Shown here: piece after piece, positions 1 to 10,920 of the stretch
Layout of the letters: every line of letters begins with the position of its first letter
Numbering within the stretch: position 1 is the stretch's first letter
From: Roridomyces roridus
Taxonomy: Eukaryota > Basidiomycota > Agaricomycetes > Agaricales > Mycenaceae
DNA length: 64,000 nucleotides
Direction of reading: 5' to 3'
Assembly (NCBI GenBank): GCA_029378245.1
Contig: JARKIF010000018.1
Span: forward strand, 434,001-498,000
Program-made: the position numbers and the translations under genes
The notes under the pieces: generated by a model
The model's input: only the letters and a program-made list of their open reading frames with translations
Told to the model about the DNA's origin: nothing
Database searches by the model: none

Positions 1-555
1 GCCTCCGATGATATCGAGACATTTATTGTGCACAATCCTCTGGATCGCTACCTGATCAACACTCACGTGTTCCACAACGCGCACCTCCTCCGCGCGACTC
101 TCCCACGAGACTTGGTTGCTCCGATTCCAGTCTTTCAAGACCGACGAACAAAGCACGACGAATGTGCGGCCACCTTCCGTGTCAACAAGAGTGCCAGAAA
201 GAAGGCCAAAGAGTCGGAGTCGGGTGGCAATAAAAAAACGGCGGGGCGCAAGCGGAAGGCACCCGTACCTCAAGCAGACTTGGAGGGCGAAGGCGACGCG
301 GCGATGGAGGGTGTGGCTGACGCGTCACAACCCCGGCGAAAGCGTGCCCGAACAGAGCATGCACCGGTGGCCCCAAGTTCAACACAGGCGACTCCCCCGG
401 TCCCAGCAACCTCAGGTGGCGATGGGTTGACCGCCGGCCGCAGTAAACGGACAATCACGAAGTCAGCGAGGTTGATAGAGGCGGAGAAGATGGCTCAGAT
501 GAGCTCGGAGTCGTCATCAGACGATGAGCCAGACGATGATGATTCTGATTACTAA
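1..555 (+). CDS. C-terminal end of an unknown basic/acidic-tailed protein (partial)
   Basis: The frame is open from base 1 and stops at 553-555, so this is the 3' end of a gene that begins upstream. The first ~55 residues look folded (HNPLDRYLINTHVF, then a hydrophobic PIPVF stretch). After that come basic clusters (SARKKAK, GRKRKAP, RRKRAR) that look like nuclear localisation signals, a Pro/Thr-rich linker, and a Ser/Asp/Glu tail ending DDEPDDDDSDY. I do not recognise the family. The composition suggests a nuclear, nucleic-acid-associated protein or a transposon-derived protein, but this is inference. No intron is needed in the visible part. Confidence 0.6.
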   Translation, partial: ASDDIETFIVHNPLDRYLINTHVFHNAHLLRATLPRDLVAPIPVFQDRRTKHDECAATFRVNKSARKKAKESESGGNKKTAGRKRKAPVPQADLEGEGDAAMEGVADASQPRRKRARTEHAPVAPSSTQATPPVPATSGGDGLTAGRSKRTITKSARLIEAEKMAQMSSESSSDDEPDDDDSDY

Positions 556-1812
556 ATACATTCAGTCCAGCTGTAACACCTGTAGCGGCCCAGTCAATCC
601 AGTTATCTGACCAGCTCTCTGCCAGGTGGGCATGCCAGCTGATCGGGTCAACTGGAAACCAGCCGGCCACCGGCTGTACCCAGGATACGCATCATCCGTC
701 AGTCAGGTGGGGCTCTCAGCTGGATGCGGGCTGTCGGCACTTTGGCGGTGTAGATATCGTGTATGTAAACGTCCATGACAATCGCGAGAGGAAAAAGGAA
801 CCGGGTACCTAACTGCCAACCCGTTCCCACCATTCAACAAGGGGGAGTTCTAGAAAGAACTGAGTGATGTCCGCAGCCTGACACATGTGACATGGTGAAC
901 ACCCTCCCTGAAGCCGCGTGGTGCATAGTGGTGTGGTGGCTCAAAGTGAAACGAGCCTCGACAACCGCAGTAGGCTAGGACCAGCACCTTATTTCAGGAA
1001 TACCTTCAATAAGGGCTGGTAGAACTTATGGCAGGCATCACAGGATACAGGAGCAATCAGAGTTATACCCTATATAGAAGTCTGATCTGATGATACACGA
1101 ATGTTAATCATCTTCGGCCTTCCCAAGACTCGGCACTGAGCTGCCACTGCAATGGCTTGACACCCAGGAGCCCGATGGCAAGTACTATTGAGATCGCTGA
1201 CCCATTCTGGAGGCCATGGGAGGTGTTTCTTCTCCTGGCAACTTATGTACAATTTGCAAGACATCAGATCATCAATTGATAATTCCATTAACATGTGTTT
1301 GATTGTCCCCATAAGGTATAACTTCAATTGCTCCCGCACTCTGCCAACTGCCTGTAAGATTCACCAGTCCCTCTTGGTACTAATACCTTCCCCGCAAAAA
1401 GTGCCAACAAGGGACTGGTTTGAGTCTACAACCGCAGCAACAGCTTGAAAAAGTAAGAGCGAGGGGTGATGATTTTCCCATGAACGTCGTATGCACCCAT
1501 AGGCACGGCGCGATGGGTGAGCTGCGGGACCCGATCCATCTCTACCGGAGCTCAAGTACTATGAAAATCGGCCAGACGGCTCACCATAGCAATCACTCTC
1601 TGGTTCGAATGGATGAACTCCATGTCCTGCGGATGGATGAGGCTGGTTTTGTTCCTGGAGCACCAGTTATTGAGTCCCGTGGTTCTTTGGTTTGGGTACG
1701 ACAGCTGGTTAAACTTTTTATGTTTTTTTTTTTTTTTTGCCAATGAATTTCCAAAGAAAGAGTTGATAGAGTACAGAATGAATAAAGATACAGGCAATAC
1801 AGAGAGACAAGG
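556..1812. other. Intergenic stretch with no convincing gene
   Basis: Only short unrelated open frames are present. Two minor structures are visible. Around 1364-1412 is an imperfect inverted repeat (CCAGTCCCT ... AGGGACTGG). At about 1720-1738 is a run of T on the plus strand, i.e. a poly(A)-like tract on the H2B side, just beyond sequence resembling the other H2B 3' flanks. Confidence 0.5.
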
Positions 1813-2409
1813 CTACTTCGTCGTCGTAGCAGACGAGAACTTGGTGACGGACTTTGTCTGCGGAAGAGTTAGGAAAAGAACAAGCATGAAACGAAGACAC
1901 GCACCCCCTCGCTGATAGCGTGCTTGGCGAGCTCACCCGGCAGGATCAGCCGTACGGACGTCTGGATCTCTCGGGAAGAGATGGTCGACTTCTTGGAATA
2001 TTGTGCGAGTTCTGAGAGAAGATGAGGAGAGAAAGAAATAAAAGAAAGACGCACTGGAGGCCTCGGTTGCAATCCGCTCAAAGATGTCGTTGACAAAGCT
2101 GTTCAGGATGGCCATGGCCTTGTTGGAGATACCCGTGTCAGGGTGCACTTGCTTGAGGACTGTTGGCCGTTAGCTGTGAGCGACAGACATTGGACTTGAC
2201 GCACCCTTGTAGATGTAGGACGAGTAAGTCTCCTTGCGGGCCTTCTTGCGCTTCTTCTTCTCGCCGTCCGCAGGCGCAGAAGCCTTGGCAGTCTTTTTGC
2301 CAGCCTTCTTCTCTGTCGTCTTGGACGGCGCCTTGGACGCAGTGGCAGGCGCTTTGGAGGCAGTGGAGGCAGGGGCCTTGCCAGCGGTGGAAGCGGGTTT
2401 AGGAGCCAT
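1813..2409 (-). CDS. H2B: Histone H2B (copy 1)
   Basis: Core nucleosome histone. Exons (complement): 2205-2409, 2055-2159, 1905-2011, 1813-1857; three introns of 43-47 bp with GTGCGT donors. The 153-residue product starts [15 protein letters not shown], has a Lys/Ala/Pro-rich tail, then the H2B fold ([56 protein letters not shown]) and ends SATTTK. The tail is somewhat longer than the usual ~140-residue fungal H2B. It is transcribed divergently from H2A copy 1, sharing a ~226-bp promoter. The protein matches copies 2 and 3 (positions 43545 and 51266), but the flanking DNA has diverged more. Confidence 0.97.
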
Positions 2410-2635
2410 TGGATGTGGGCAAGGCAAAGTGGGTGTTGGTGGTAGTTGGAAGGCAAAAGTGGAAGCGCACGACGCGGTCTCGGCTTTAAAGGCGCGTTTG
2501 GATGGTCCTGTTGTGGCAGCATAAACGAGTCACGGGACCATTCAGCGTGTCTTGTGTACAAATAGGACGCGACCGAGACGCCATCACGCCTTTTGCACCC
2601 AAACCACCACCACCACCCACTTCTCTCTATCTACA
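2410..2635. promoter_or_regulatory. Divergent H2B/H2A promoter 1
   Basis: This spacer sits between two start codons facing away from each other. On the H2B side there is a TATA-like CTTTAAAGG (about 2483-2491), and on the H2A side ACAAATAGG (about 2559-2567). GC-rich blocks sharing the core GTCTCGG occur in opposite orientation (GACGCGGTCTCGG near 2474; its complement CCGAGACGCC near 2573). They are also present between pairs 2 and 3, with one variable base, so they are candidate shared histone regulatory elements. Function is inferred from conservation only. Confidence 0.6.
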
Positions 2636-3249
2636 ATGTCTGGCAAAGTTAGCGGCAAATCCAAGTCTGGCAAGGCAGCGGGCTCTGGCGAGGCTTCCAA
2701 AGCGCAGTCCCGTTCCTCCAAAGCCGGTCTCCAGTTCCCTGTCGGTCGTATCCATCGTCTGCTCAAGAAGGGCAACTACGCTCAGCGGGTCGGTGCTGGT
2801 GCTCCAGGTGCGGTGTCTTGACTCGCGACCATCTCCTTTCTGACGCGTTCTGCAGTCTACCTCGCCGCTGTTCTCGAATACCTCGCTGCCGAGATCCTCG
2901 AACTTGCAGGAAACGCTGCCAGGGATAACAAGAAACACCGGTGGGTTTTGGTATTCTGCATTCGAGCCACGAACTCACGTTGTACAGTATCGTCCCTCGT
3001 CATCTCCAACTCGCCATCCGGAACGACGAAGAGCTGGGCAAGGTGCGTGATTCGACGCGCTTTCTTTCTTATACTCATCTCACCGCAGCTCCTTGGCTCC
3101 GTCGTTATCTCCCAGGGCGGTGTCGTACCCCACATCGACCCTTCACTACTGCCATCCGCCACAAAGAGTGCGTTTTTTCTTTTGGACTTTCTCCATCTCG
3201 CTCATTCGCGTCTCCAGAGGGCAAGGGTGGTCAAAGCCAGGAGGTTTGA
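2636..3249 (+). CDS. H2A: Histone H2A (copy 1), H2A.X-like SQE tail
   Basis: Core histone H2A. Exons 2636-2807, 2856-2940, 2988-3042, 3089-3167, 3218-3249; four introns of 46-50 bp. The 140-residue product starts [20 protein letters not shown] and contains the H2A core ([66 protein letters not shown]). It ends KGGQSQEV: the SQE motif is the damage-dependent phosphorylation site of fungal H2A. Copy 1 differs from the other three H2A genes in this tail (GGQSQEV rather than GEKSQEA or GDKSQEA). It converges on the Cla4 kinase gene 258 bp away. Confidence 0.97.
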
Positions 3250-3507
3250 TTCAGCTCGTATTCTTTTCCTCAATGTACTCTGTATTCATATTCTCTATTC
3301 TTATTCGTCCATATTCTTTTCAATTTCATTGGAGCAAGTACATATACTCATTCGAGAAAAGCACGAGGTAGAGAGAGAGAAAGACTGGTAATAAAGAAAA
3401 GGGATAAATATACCAGAGTGTACACAGAGAGGCCGTAAGGTATGTAGATGCAAAAATTGTGCGGTGAATGAGAGGTCGTGACGCGAAAAAGAGCAGTACA
3501 GACAGAA

Positions 3508-6277
3508 TCACGATTGCTTGGTCTTGAATCGTAGTAAGGGCGCGAGACCAGCGAGCGCGCACGCCTTTTTCAGGAATTCGTGCTAAGCAACGGGTCAGTG
3601 GCATGAGACGACAGTTGAGCGAGAGAACTTACATCTAGCAACTCGTTCGCCGTTGCCCGACTGCTCACATCCACGCATAGGCAAACAGCCAAGAAGCCCT
3701 TGAGCTCACGACTTAGCGCCTCGGGCTTTTTGAGCGTGGGGGTACCGTTTGTCGCAATGAGATAAAGAGCCTTAAGTGGCTCTTCGTCGAGATATGGCGG
3801 CTCGTTCTCTATCATCTCGATGGCCATAATGCCAAGTGACCAAATGTCAACCTTGGCGCCGTACTCCTTCTGTTTGACGACCTCGGGTGCCATCCAATAC
3901 GGTGTTCCCACCATGGTCGCGCGTTTAGACTTTTGGTCCGTCAGCTTGGCGCAGAAACCAAAGTCGGCTGTTAAACGTTTGCAAGCCGCGCGATTATTGA
4001 GATAAAATCTACACACTGATTTTGACCCGTCCCAGACCATCGAGAAGTACATTATCCGACTTTATGTCGCGGTGAATGATACTTTGACTGTGCAAATGGC
4101 CAAGCCCTTTGCAAGTCTGAAAACAAGTCATTCGGTGGTGATCCCGAATGCGAGCGAGCATACACTCACCTCAAAGCAGATACTACTAATCTGATCCTCC
4201 TCCAAAGTGTTGTTCTCGATGATATCTGTGAGAGCACCACCTTCCATGTACTCCATGACGACCCAGAGTTCGTTACTTTTGACGAGATAGCTCTCCAGGA
4301 AGTTGACGATATTCGGGTGTTGCGACTCCTTCATGACCAGAATCTCGTTCACGATGAGCTCTTTCCGAGGCTGGTGGGACAGGTCCATCTCCTTGATCGC
4401 AACCTTTTTGCCAGTAGCCAATGTCTTGGCAACATAGACGTGCCCAGACGCTCTGCGTGCGATGAGAACTCACGGTTAGATGAGAAGGAGAGGGACTCAC
4501 CCCTGCCCGACCTTCTTGATCTTGCTATAGATCAACTTGGGGTCGTCATCGCACACCACCTGTCTCAACTTCTCCATGATCTGCACCTCCGTCATGGTGC
4601 TTATCCGCTTCTCCTTCATCCCGCCCTCCCCACCTTTCTTCTCCAATGCCGCCGCCGCCGCCGCGACGCCTTGAGTGCCCTGGGTTGCCTTTTCGTCAAA
4701 CTGAACGGCAGGCTTCTTCACCGGTTGCAGTGGCTTCACTGGCGGCGGACCCGCGGTAGCTCCTGCGGCCGTGCCGGAAGGCGCATTTACCACGGGTGCT
4801 GTCTTGCTCGGCGGGCCCAGCGGCGGTCGTTGCTCCTGCTCCTGCTGCTCCTGCGGTGGTTGCTGTTGCTCCCGTTCGCGCTGTGCTTCCCGTTCGCGCT
4901 CCCTCTTGGCCGCCTCTGCCGCCCGCTGCTCTTGTCGTTGCTGCTGCTGGTTTGGCAAGGTTTGCAGACTCTCTTTGCGCAGAGGAATACTGCCTGAGCT
5001 CGTTGTAGAGGCTCCCAGTGGCCCTTGTGCCTTCTGACGAGCGCGCAGGTCCGCTGAGCTTGGCAACCCACCGTCACCGTTAGTCTTTGCAGGAGGTGTC
5101 GGTGCAGGTCTTGTGCCAGTAAGGAGTGGTCGCGGTGGCGCGGGCCGGGAAGATTGCAGAGGAGGCTGTTGTTGTGCAGGAAACGCGTTGGTTCCAGCCC
5201 CATTGTTAGTGGCGTCGAGCCCGGGAGGAGCCGATTCTTGTCGTTTCACGGAGGGCCTCTCGTTCAACGAGGATGTCGACATTCCACCGAGTCCGGTGCC
5301 GGCGTTGAAGCGTGCTGGTGCTCCCATCTCCATCTCCCGTTCCCTCTCCAGCTCTCTCTTCTGGTGGTCGGTATAAAACTCGAGGACGTCGAGGACCGCC
5401 TGGGGATCCTTGGCGTAATCCTCACGAGTGATCGCCGACTTTGTGAGTAGTTTGGACCATTGGTCTGGCATGCCCTGCGTGGATGCATAAGCGAGGGATT
5501 CAACCAAAACACCAGGAAACACACCGTGAACGCGCCGCTGACGGGGTCGAATCCGACATGGACCTTGTGGACAAAGTTTGTTGGGTTGCTGACACCCATG
5601 AGCGGTGAGCGCGAGTAGACATCGTCTTGCCAGCCTGTGCAGTTGAGAAACATTGCGCAGTGCATTACAGAGCAAGCTGACTCACCATACAGTTCCTCGT
5701 CGTTCTTCAGAGACAGAAAATAACGTTTCCGGTCTTGCGTTTCTAATAGCAAGCAGTAAGGTTTCAGATCTGTCCGTTCGATGTTTGCGATATCGCGAAG
5801 TAGGATGACAGATTGCTGGGGCGAACCCTGGAAGAGTGTCAGTTCCGAGACAAGATAGAATGGATGATGACGGTGTCGGGCGACAGCCAGGACCGAGGAG
5901 CTGGCAGACAGACCGGTACGCACCTCCGACTTGTGCATAGTAAGAGTCATCTCCTTGAGAACGAGCCATTTGACCTTCCATATCCAACTGGCGAATGTAC
6001 CGTCCTCCTTGATACTAACGTTCCCTTGTCTGACCACACCGCCCCCTAAGCTGCTCCCATTGGAGGCTGATGGAGAACCGCCAATGCCGGAGTAGGAGGC
6101 CGAGTAGGATGAGCTCGAGGGTGAACTGGGACTGAATGTGAAGGCGGGGTTGTAACCATTATTGGCCAGGGTCTTGGATGACTGAGAGGAGAGCAGGGAT
6201 GATTGTGAGGCGGAGTACATGGAGGGAGATGGGGCGGGTCGGGAGGGAGTGAGGGAAGATTGTGTGTATCCAGCCAT
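3508..6277 (-). CDS. CLA4: PAK/Ste20-family kinase, Cla4 type (PH-CRIB-kinase)
   Basis: Serine/threonine kinase activated by Cdc42/Rac, controlling polarity, septation and hyphal growth. Exons (complement): 5924-6277, 5686-5827, 5525-5634, 4501-5474, 4170-4452, 4017-4116, 3633-3967, 3508-3582; 790 residues. Order: Ser-rich N-terminus; PH domain (~80-180, ending [15 protein letters not shown]); CRIB motif (~178-200, [16 protein letters not shown]); a Pro/Gln/Arg-rich linker; kinase domain (~515-775) with VGQGASGHVY glycine loop, VAIKEM lysine, HRDIKSDN catalytic loop, DFG and [11 protein letters not shown] before CRIB marks Cla4 rather than Ste20. The C-terminus [17 protein letters not shown] is typical. 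Every exon joins in frame. The start is the first ATG of the exon carrying the PH domain. Confidence 0.95.
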
Positions 6278-6408
6278 CGCAATCGGCGGCGACGAGAGTA
6301 ACGATGGGAGCCCTTGTCTGGCTCTGTTTGCACCGCCTCCAATGGAGGATCACCTCGGCAAGTACAACATGCATTCACGATAACTAGTACATTCGGCTAC
6401 TCTCAAGT

Positions 6409-8404
6409 TCAAGCTTGCACCCGCGTAACGCGTAGCGGCATGTTATCCTCCGGCTCTGCAGATCCGCGTCAGAAAACAGCAGCACAGTCAAGCCGAAAGG
6501 GACCCACTCATGGTGATAGCCGTGGCAGGATGTGCGACTTGCCCCCTGTATGCCGGCGCAAACTCGAAGTTCGCAATCATAGCCCTTCACATATCGTCAG
6601 GATCCAAGAAGAATGTGCAAGAAAAGAAAAGAGCCTACAGAAGAACGGCTTTCATCTCGCTAACAGCCATAGTCTTGCCGATACATCCATGGGGGCCAGC
6701 GATGAAGGAAAAATTGGAAAAGGTCGAGTTGTACGCCTTGGGCAAGTTGCCAGTGAGCCATCTTGCGGGCCTAAATTCCTCGGCATCTTCCCCCCAGACC
6801 TGGCGCCAAGTATTGATGACCCGGATGGGAATATTCAGCACGGTTCCCTTTGGCACCAGCACGCCCTCGATGTAGTCCGTCTTGTCTGCCATCCGGAATG
6901 TTGTGGGAACCGGGGGCAGCACGCGCAATGATTCATTCCTACACGCCGTTTAGGTCACGGGCATCTTTATTCAAGCGGACTCACACAACGCAGTCCAGCC
7001 ATTGGAGGCTCTTGAGCGTGCGGTAGTCGGGGCGCGGGTTCGCCTTGTAGACCAGGGTGACCTCCTCGCGCAGCCGGCGTTGGCTTTCTTGATCATTCGC
7101 CAGCAACCATAGCGTCTGGGTCGGGTCAGTAAACCATATCAAGTCGAATCGATGTGAATACCCAAGACAGGCCGGTTGCAGTGGTTTCGTGGCCCGCAGC
7201 CAGGAACGTCAGCACCTGGTCGACCATCGCCGTGTCACTCATAGCCTCCACGCTGGGGTCCGCATCGAGCTCTGCCTTGCGCGCACGCACCAGCAGACTC
7301 ATGATATCCTTCTTGGTACTCATATCTTCAGGCGCGACGCTCAAATCTTCAGTCTTTTCGCGGAGCATTTTCCGTGAGATAGTGCGAATGCGGTGAAGAG
7401 AGTCTATGAGGTGCTCCAGAGTGGAGATTACCGGGAGCCGTCCCACCCAAGCACGGTGACGGAAAAGAAAGTCGGACGTCAGGAGGCGCGGGGCACCCGG
7501 AATGGAGATGACGGCCACCAGCTTGGCAAGGTTGACGCCGTCCTGGAGGCTGAGCAATTGCTCAAAAGCAACGGCAAGCTCGTTGGACGGATTGTGAAGA
7601 CAGTCGGTTTTGTATCCAAAAGCGGTTTCGCAGATGATGTCGAGGGTGACTTTGCCCACTATAGCCAGTGGGTGAACAAACAGCAGGTACAATATGGACA
7701 GGGACGCACTCCATTCGTACATGGTGAATACTTTCCCGGCAGGTTCAGCCTTGAGTTGAGTATTGAGAATTTCAACAAGGCTAGTGAAATCAGCGAGATT
7801 CAGAACCGCAACAAGTCGGTGCACACACCCTTCGATGGGTTCGTAATACATGTCCGTTTCTGGATAATATGAGAAGCGAATTAAGGCAGGGAGAGGCGGG
7901 CGTACGAGCCATCAGGTTCGGGATGGAGAAGGCAGGATTCATGGACCTGCGCAGCTGCTTGTGGGCATCACCCGTGACGGTGAGCAGCCCGTAACCGGCG
8001 ACCAATCCAAGCACGTCGCGCATGAACGAAGGGCGAGGGTTCTCGATCCAGTCCTTGACCATGATCTGGTGCAACGCTTCGGGAGATGTGAAGATAAGAC
8101 GCTCCGCCCCGAGAGGGCCCATCATTCGGACGACAGGACCATGGGCTTTGGTCCATTCACGCTGAGGAATGCAGCTTTCGCTCTTGACGATGGTGAGATA
8201 GTGACCGAGCAGGGGGTTTCCCAGGGGCGGTCCTGGGACTTTTCGCAAAGGAGAGAAGTAACGCGGATAGAGCACGACGCGGTACAGGAAGAAGTAGATC
8301 GCGTAACCTGCACATTATCAAGCGGTTCTTGGGTCGTCGGAGAAAATACCTGCTGCAAGGTAGGGAATATAACGCAGCTGAAGGAATTCCGCAGCGGAGG
8401 ACAT
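6409..8404 (-). CDS. Cytochrome P450 monooxygenase
   Basis: Membrane-anchored haem monooxygenase; substrate unknown. Exons (complement): 8350-8404, 7906-8307, 7162-7859, 6985-7115, 6639-6938, 6508-6584, 6409-6455; 569 residues. Visible features: N-terminal membrane anchor (YAIYFFLYRVVLYP), proline hinge (KVPGPPLGNPLLGHY), I-helix AGHETTATGLSW, K-helix ESLR followed by LPPVP, FRPARW, and the haem loop FIAGPHGCIGK with the ligand Cys. The haem loop has His where many P450s have Arg, a variant also found in fungal P450s. The C-terminus PEDNMPLRV is recovered only with the two short 3' exons. It lies 131 bp upstream of the Cla4 start in the same direction. Nothing nearby suggests a secondary-metabolite cluster. 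Confidence 0.93.
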
Positions 8405-8598
8405 GGCAAAAGGGATTCTGAGTTGCTTCGCATGTGTTTCAAATAAATAGTCTGGGGCGATTAGCACCCGTCCGCATCCGCGCCGGGTCACGCGTGTCCT
8501 GACGCGTTTTGACGCGCGCGCGTTCGGAAAGTATCCACCGCTGGCTTGTCACTTGGAACAGGAGCCCAACCTGAAATTAAGTATTTGAAAAATCCCTA

Positions 8599-9558
8599 TT
8601 ACAAGTGACAAACATCCTCGATAAACTCTGCACACTCTTCCGAAAGCGTATTTTTCCAGATAGTCAATACCCTGGAATGGCCGTCCTGTACCTGCAGAAT
8701 TTTCTGAACGGAACGGCGAAGAACGATCGAGAGGTATCCCATGACAGCGGCGATGGCGTCCGTGCGGTGGTCGCGCGGTGTTGTCACTAGGACGCGCACC
8801 GTTGTGGGGTCGGAAGGGCCGGAAGGAAGGCTCGCCCCAAAGAGAAAGTCGCGTGCGGCAATGAGTTGCAGAGCATCGAGGCCTGTAAACCTCGTATCCT
8901 CTCCTTTGAAAAAAATTACAGTCATGTCAAACATCCAAAGACGGTACGAACCTTCGTCAAACATGATATTGAGATCGTCCTGGGTGAGAATCTCTCCACG
9001 CAGGCCCGCGGCGTCCCGCGCAGCGAGCACCTTGGCATCCAGCACTTCTGCAGAGGGCGGGGTGCGGTCGTACAACTGCGGAAGCTGTAGGCGCAATCGC
9101 TGTGCCCCTGTCTTGCGATCCACAGACTGCCTTATCGGCGTCTTGTGCCGGGTGGAGAGGGAGATAAAGTGCGTGAACGGGCGCCCCTCCTCTGCAAGGA
9201 GGTCCTCGTTACGCGGTACACCCGAATCGACGAAATCGTCTTCATCAAAGGCGACGAAGAGACCATGCATGAGCATCTGGCAGCAGCGAGACTCATTCTG
9301 CTGCGGACGATAATCCAAGGGAGCGCTGGGTTTGGACAGAAGGATCGTCCGAGCACCAGGACGGAGCATACGGGGTATACCACTTATGTGGAAGCCAGGT
9401 GTCTTGGGGCTGATGGAGTGTAGCGGTGAAGGAGGCGAGTCCCCAGAGACCGCCATGTGTCTCTTGGGAGTTCTGTAGTCGAGATAGACTGGAAGAGAGA
9501 GTGGACGAAAGCGGGAGGTGGCGCGAGGGACCGAAGTGGTGGGATTTAGGTCTTTCAT
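8599..9558 (-). CDS. Phosphatase-like protein, probably inactive
   Basis: 319-residue open frame. The C-terminal part (TGLDALQLIAARDFLF ... VRVLVTTPRDHRTDAIAAVM) resembles the layout of dual-specificity/tyrosine phosphatases, where a hydrophobic strand runs into the P-loop and a helix. The expected HCxxGxxR signature is absent: TTPRDHRTDA stands in its place, with no cysteine, so catalysis is doubtful. A 48-bp, frame-preserving segment (GTTCGT ... AAAG, coding for SYRLWMFDMTVIFFK) looks like an intron; splicing it out would give 303 residues. It is divergent from the HMCES-like gene with 212 bp between starts. The family assignment is tentative. Confidence 0.55.
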   Translation of the reverse strand: MKDLNPTTSVPRATSRFRPLSLPVYLDYRTPKRHMAVSGDSPPSPLHSISPKTPGFHISGIPRMLRPGARTILLSKPSAPLDYRPQQNESRCCQMLMHGLFVAFDEDDFVDSGVPRNEDLLAEEGRPFTHFISLSTRHKTPIRQSVDRKTGAQRLRLQLPQLYDRTPPSAEVLDAKVLAARDAAGLRGEILTQDDLNIMFDEGSYRLWMFDMTVIFFKGEDTRFTGLDALQLIAARDFLFGASLPSGPSDPTTVRVLVTTPRDHRTDAIAAVMGYLSIVLRRSVQKILQVQDGHSRVLTIWKNTLSEECAEFIEDVCHL

Positions 9559-9770
9559 ATTGAACTGAAATGAGAGTGGATTGGCGTTCAGTCGGTGTCG
9601 AGAGTGCGAAAATGAGGGGCAAGGGCAAGAATGTTTAGTCGCTCAGTCTCCATATTGCGGAACGATCGAAGTTCAGGGACCAGGTGAGTCGGGGGTAAAA
9701 TGGTGAGCTTGAATGGGCGCATCACAACAAACAAAGCAAACAAGTTGTACCGTTCCCAAACCGTTCCAAT

Positions 9771-10815
9771 ATGTGCGGCAGGTTCTCGTTGCGTCTAGAT
9801 GTGAGTTTCGTGCCTCCAATTCTCTCAGAGACTTTTATAATTGGGCAGCACGCTGAGATTCAGCAACTGAATGGCTACGAAGCCTCGATTGATGACTGGG
9901 AGCGTCGCGATGACTTTGTGCCGCGATTCAACATTGCGCCCCATACGCAAGCGCCCGTTATACGTCGACGCGATCATTCCAAGAATGAATTGATTATGAG
10001 CTCGATGAAATGGGGGATTGTTCCCCACTTTGCCAAATTCCAGGACAAATCCTTGAACACAACTAACGCACGCGCAGAAAACCTCGTCGACGGCGGGGGG
10101 ATCTGGGGCAGTATTAAGGGGCCAAAGCGTTGTGCTGTGGTTTGTCAAGGGTATTATGAATGGCTCACCAAGGGCAAGAACAAGCTGCCCCATTTCGTCA
10201 AGCCAAAGGATGGCCGCCTCATGCTAATGGCAGGCTTATACGATTCCGTGGTCCTGCAAGGTATAATCCGTTCACTCTTCTCACACTCGTTCAACCTTTC
10301 TCAGATCGAAAGGAGACTCTATGGACGTTCACGATCGTCACCACGGCCGCAAACTCGGAGATGTCGTGGCTGCATGATCGCCAGCCAGTTATTCTGTCCA
10401 CCTCCGAGTCCCTGAATACGTGGCTCGATACATCATCGCAAAAATGGAATCAAGATCTGGTTAAGCTCGTTGCGCCGACGAAAATTCCTCTCGAATGGTG
10501 CGCACACCGTTCCCTGCATCCGAGTCCTATCCAACTGCGGCTCAGCTACCAGGTCCCGAAAGAGGTCGGGAAGGTGGGAACGGAATCGCCCACTTTCATT
10601 GAGCCCGTAGCGAGTCGCAAGGATGGCATTCAGGCGCTTTTCGCAAAACAGAAACAGGCTCAGGCATCCCCCAAGAAAGCCGTGAAGCGCACTCTTTCTC
10701 CTGTCGATGACGATGAGATTGAATTCGATGGCCCTCCACCGCCGAAAAAGGTGGGTGCTCTTCACCAACTGTTCCAGCTGTTTGACCTGGTATATAGGCC
10801 AAGGCTGAAAAATAA
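9771..10815 (+). CDS. SRAP-domain protein (HMCES/YedK family)
   Basis: Shields abasic sites in single-stranded DNA by forming a covalent DNA-protein crosslink through Cys2. Exons 9771-9800, 9864-10260, 10305-10497, 10546-10750, 10798-10815; 280 residues. Diagnostic features: MCGRFSLRL start with the catalytic Cys2, PRFNIAPHTQAPVI, MKWGIVPHFAKF, NARAENL, CVVCQGYYEWL-type segment with the active-site Glu, and WLHDRQPVIL carrying the conserved His. The first intron (9801-9863) is a multiple of three, so the unspliced frame also reads through, but removing it restores the tight family spacing. The Lys-rich C-terminal tail has a possible nuclear signal. The last exon codes only AKAEK and is the least certain part. 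Confidence 0.92.
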
Positions 10816-10920
10816 TTTCCACGTCTTCTTTTCTGAATGTACGACAGTGTATGCCCTCATGTAATTTAAGTAGCATATAGCGTTGTGACGTCACTGCGTG
10901 ATGCCACCTTTCCTCCCACC

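Noticed and set aside
1361..1450. Inverted repeat CCAGTCCCT/AGGGACTGG as a transposon terminal repeat
   Set aside because: Arms are short and imperfect, with no target duplication and no second copy seen.
1720..1738. Poly(T) run near H2B copy 1 as a retroposon tail
   Set aside because: No coding or repeat sequence adjoins it and no target duplication is visible; it may be a simple homopolymer in the 3' flank.
2103..2561. Long Pro/Arg-rich frames on the strand and frame shadows of the H2B genes (also 43393-43851 and 51559-52017)
   Set aside because: They are alternate-frame readings of H2B exons, introns and promoter; their conservation comes from the histone sequence.
6409..9558. The P450 and neighbours as a secondary-metabolite cluster
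   Set aside because: No polyketide, peptide or terpene synthase and no cluster transporter or regulator are nearby; the neighbours are a PAK kinase and a phosphatase-like protein.
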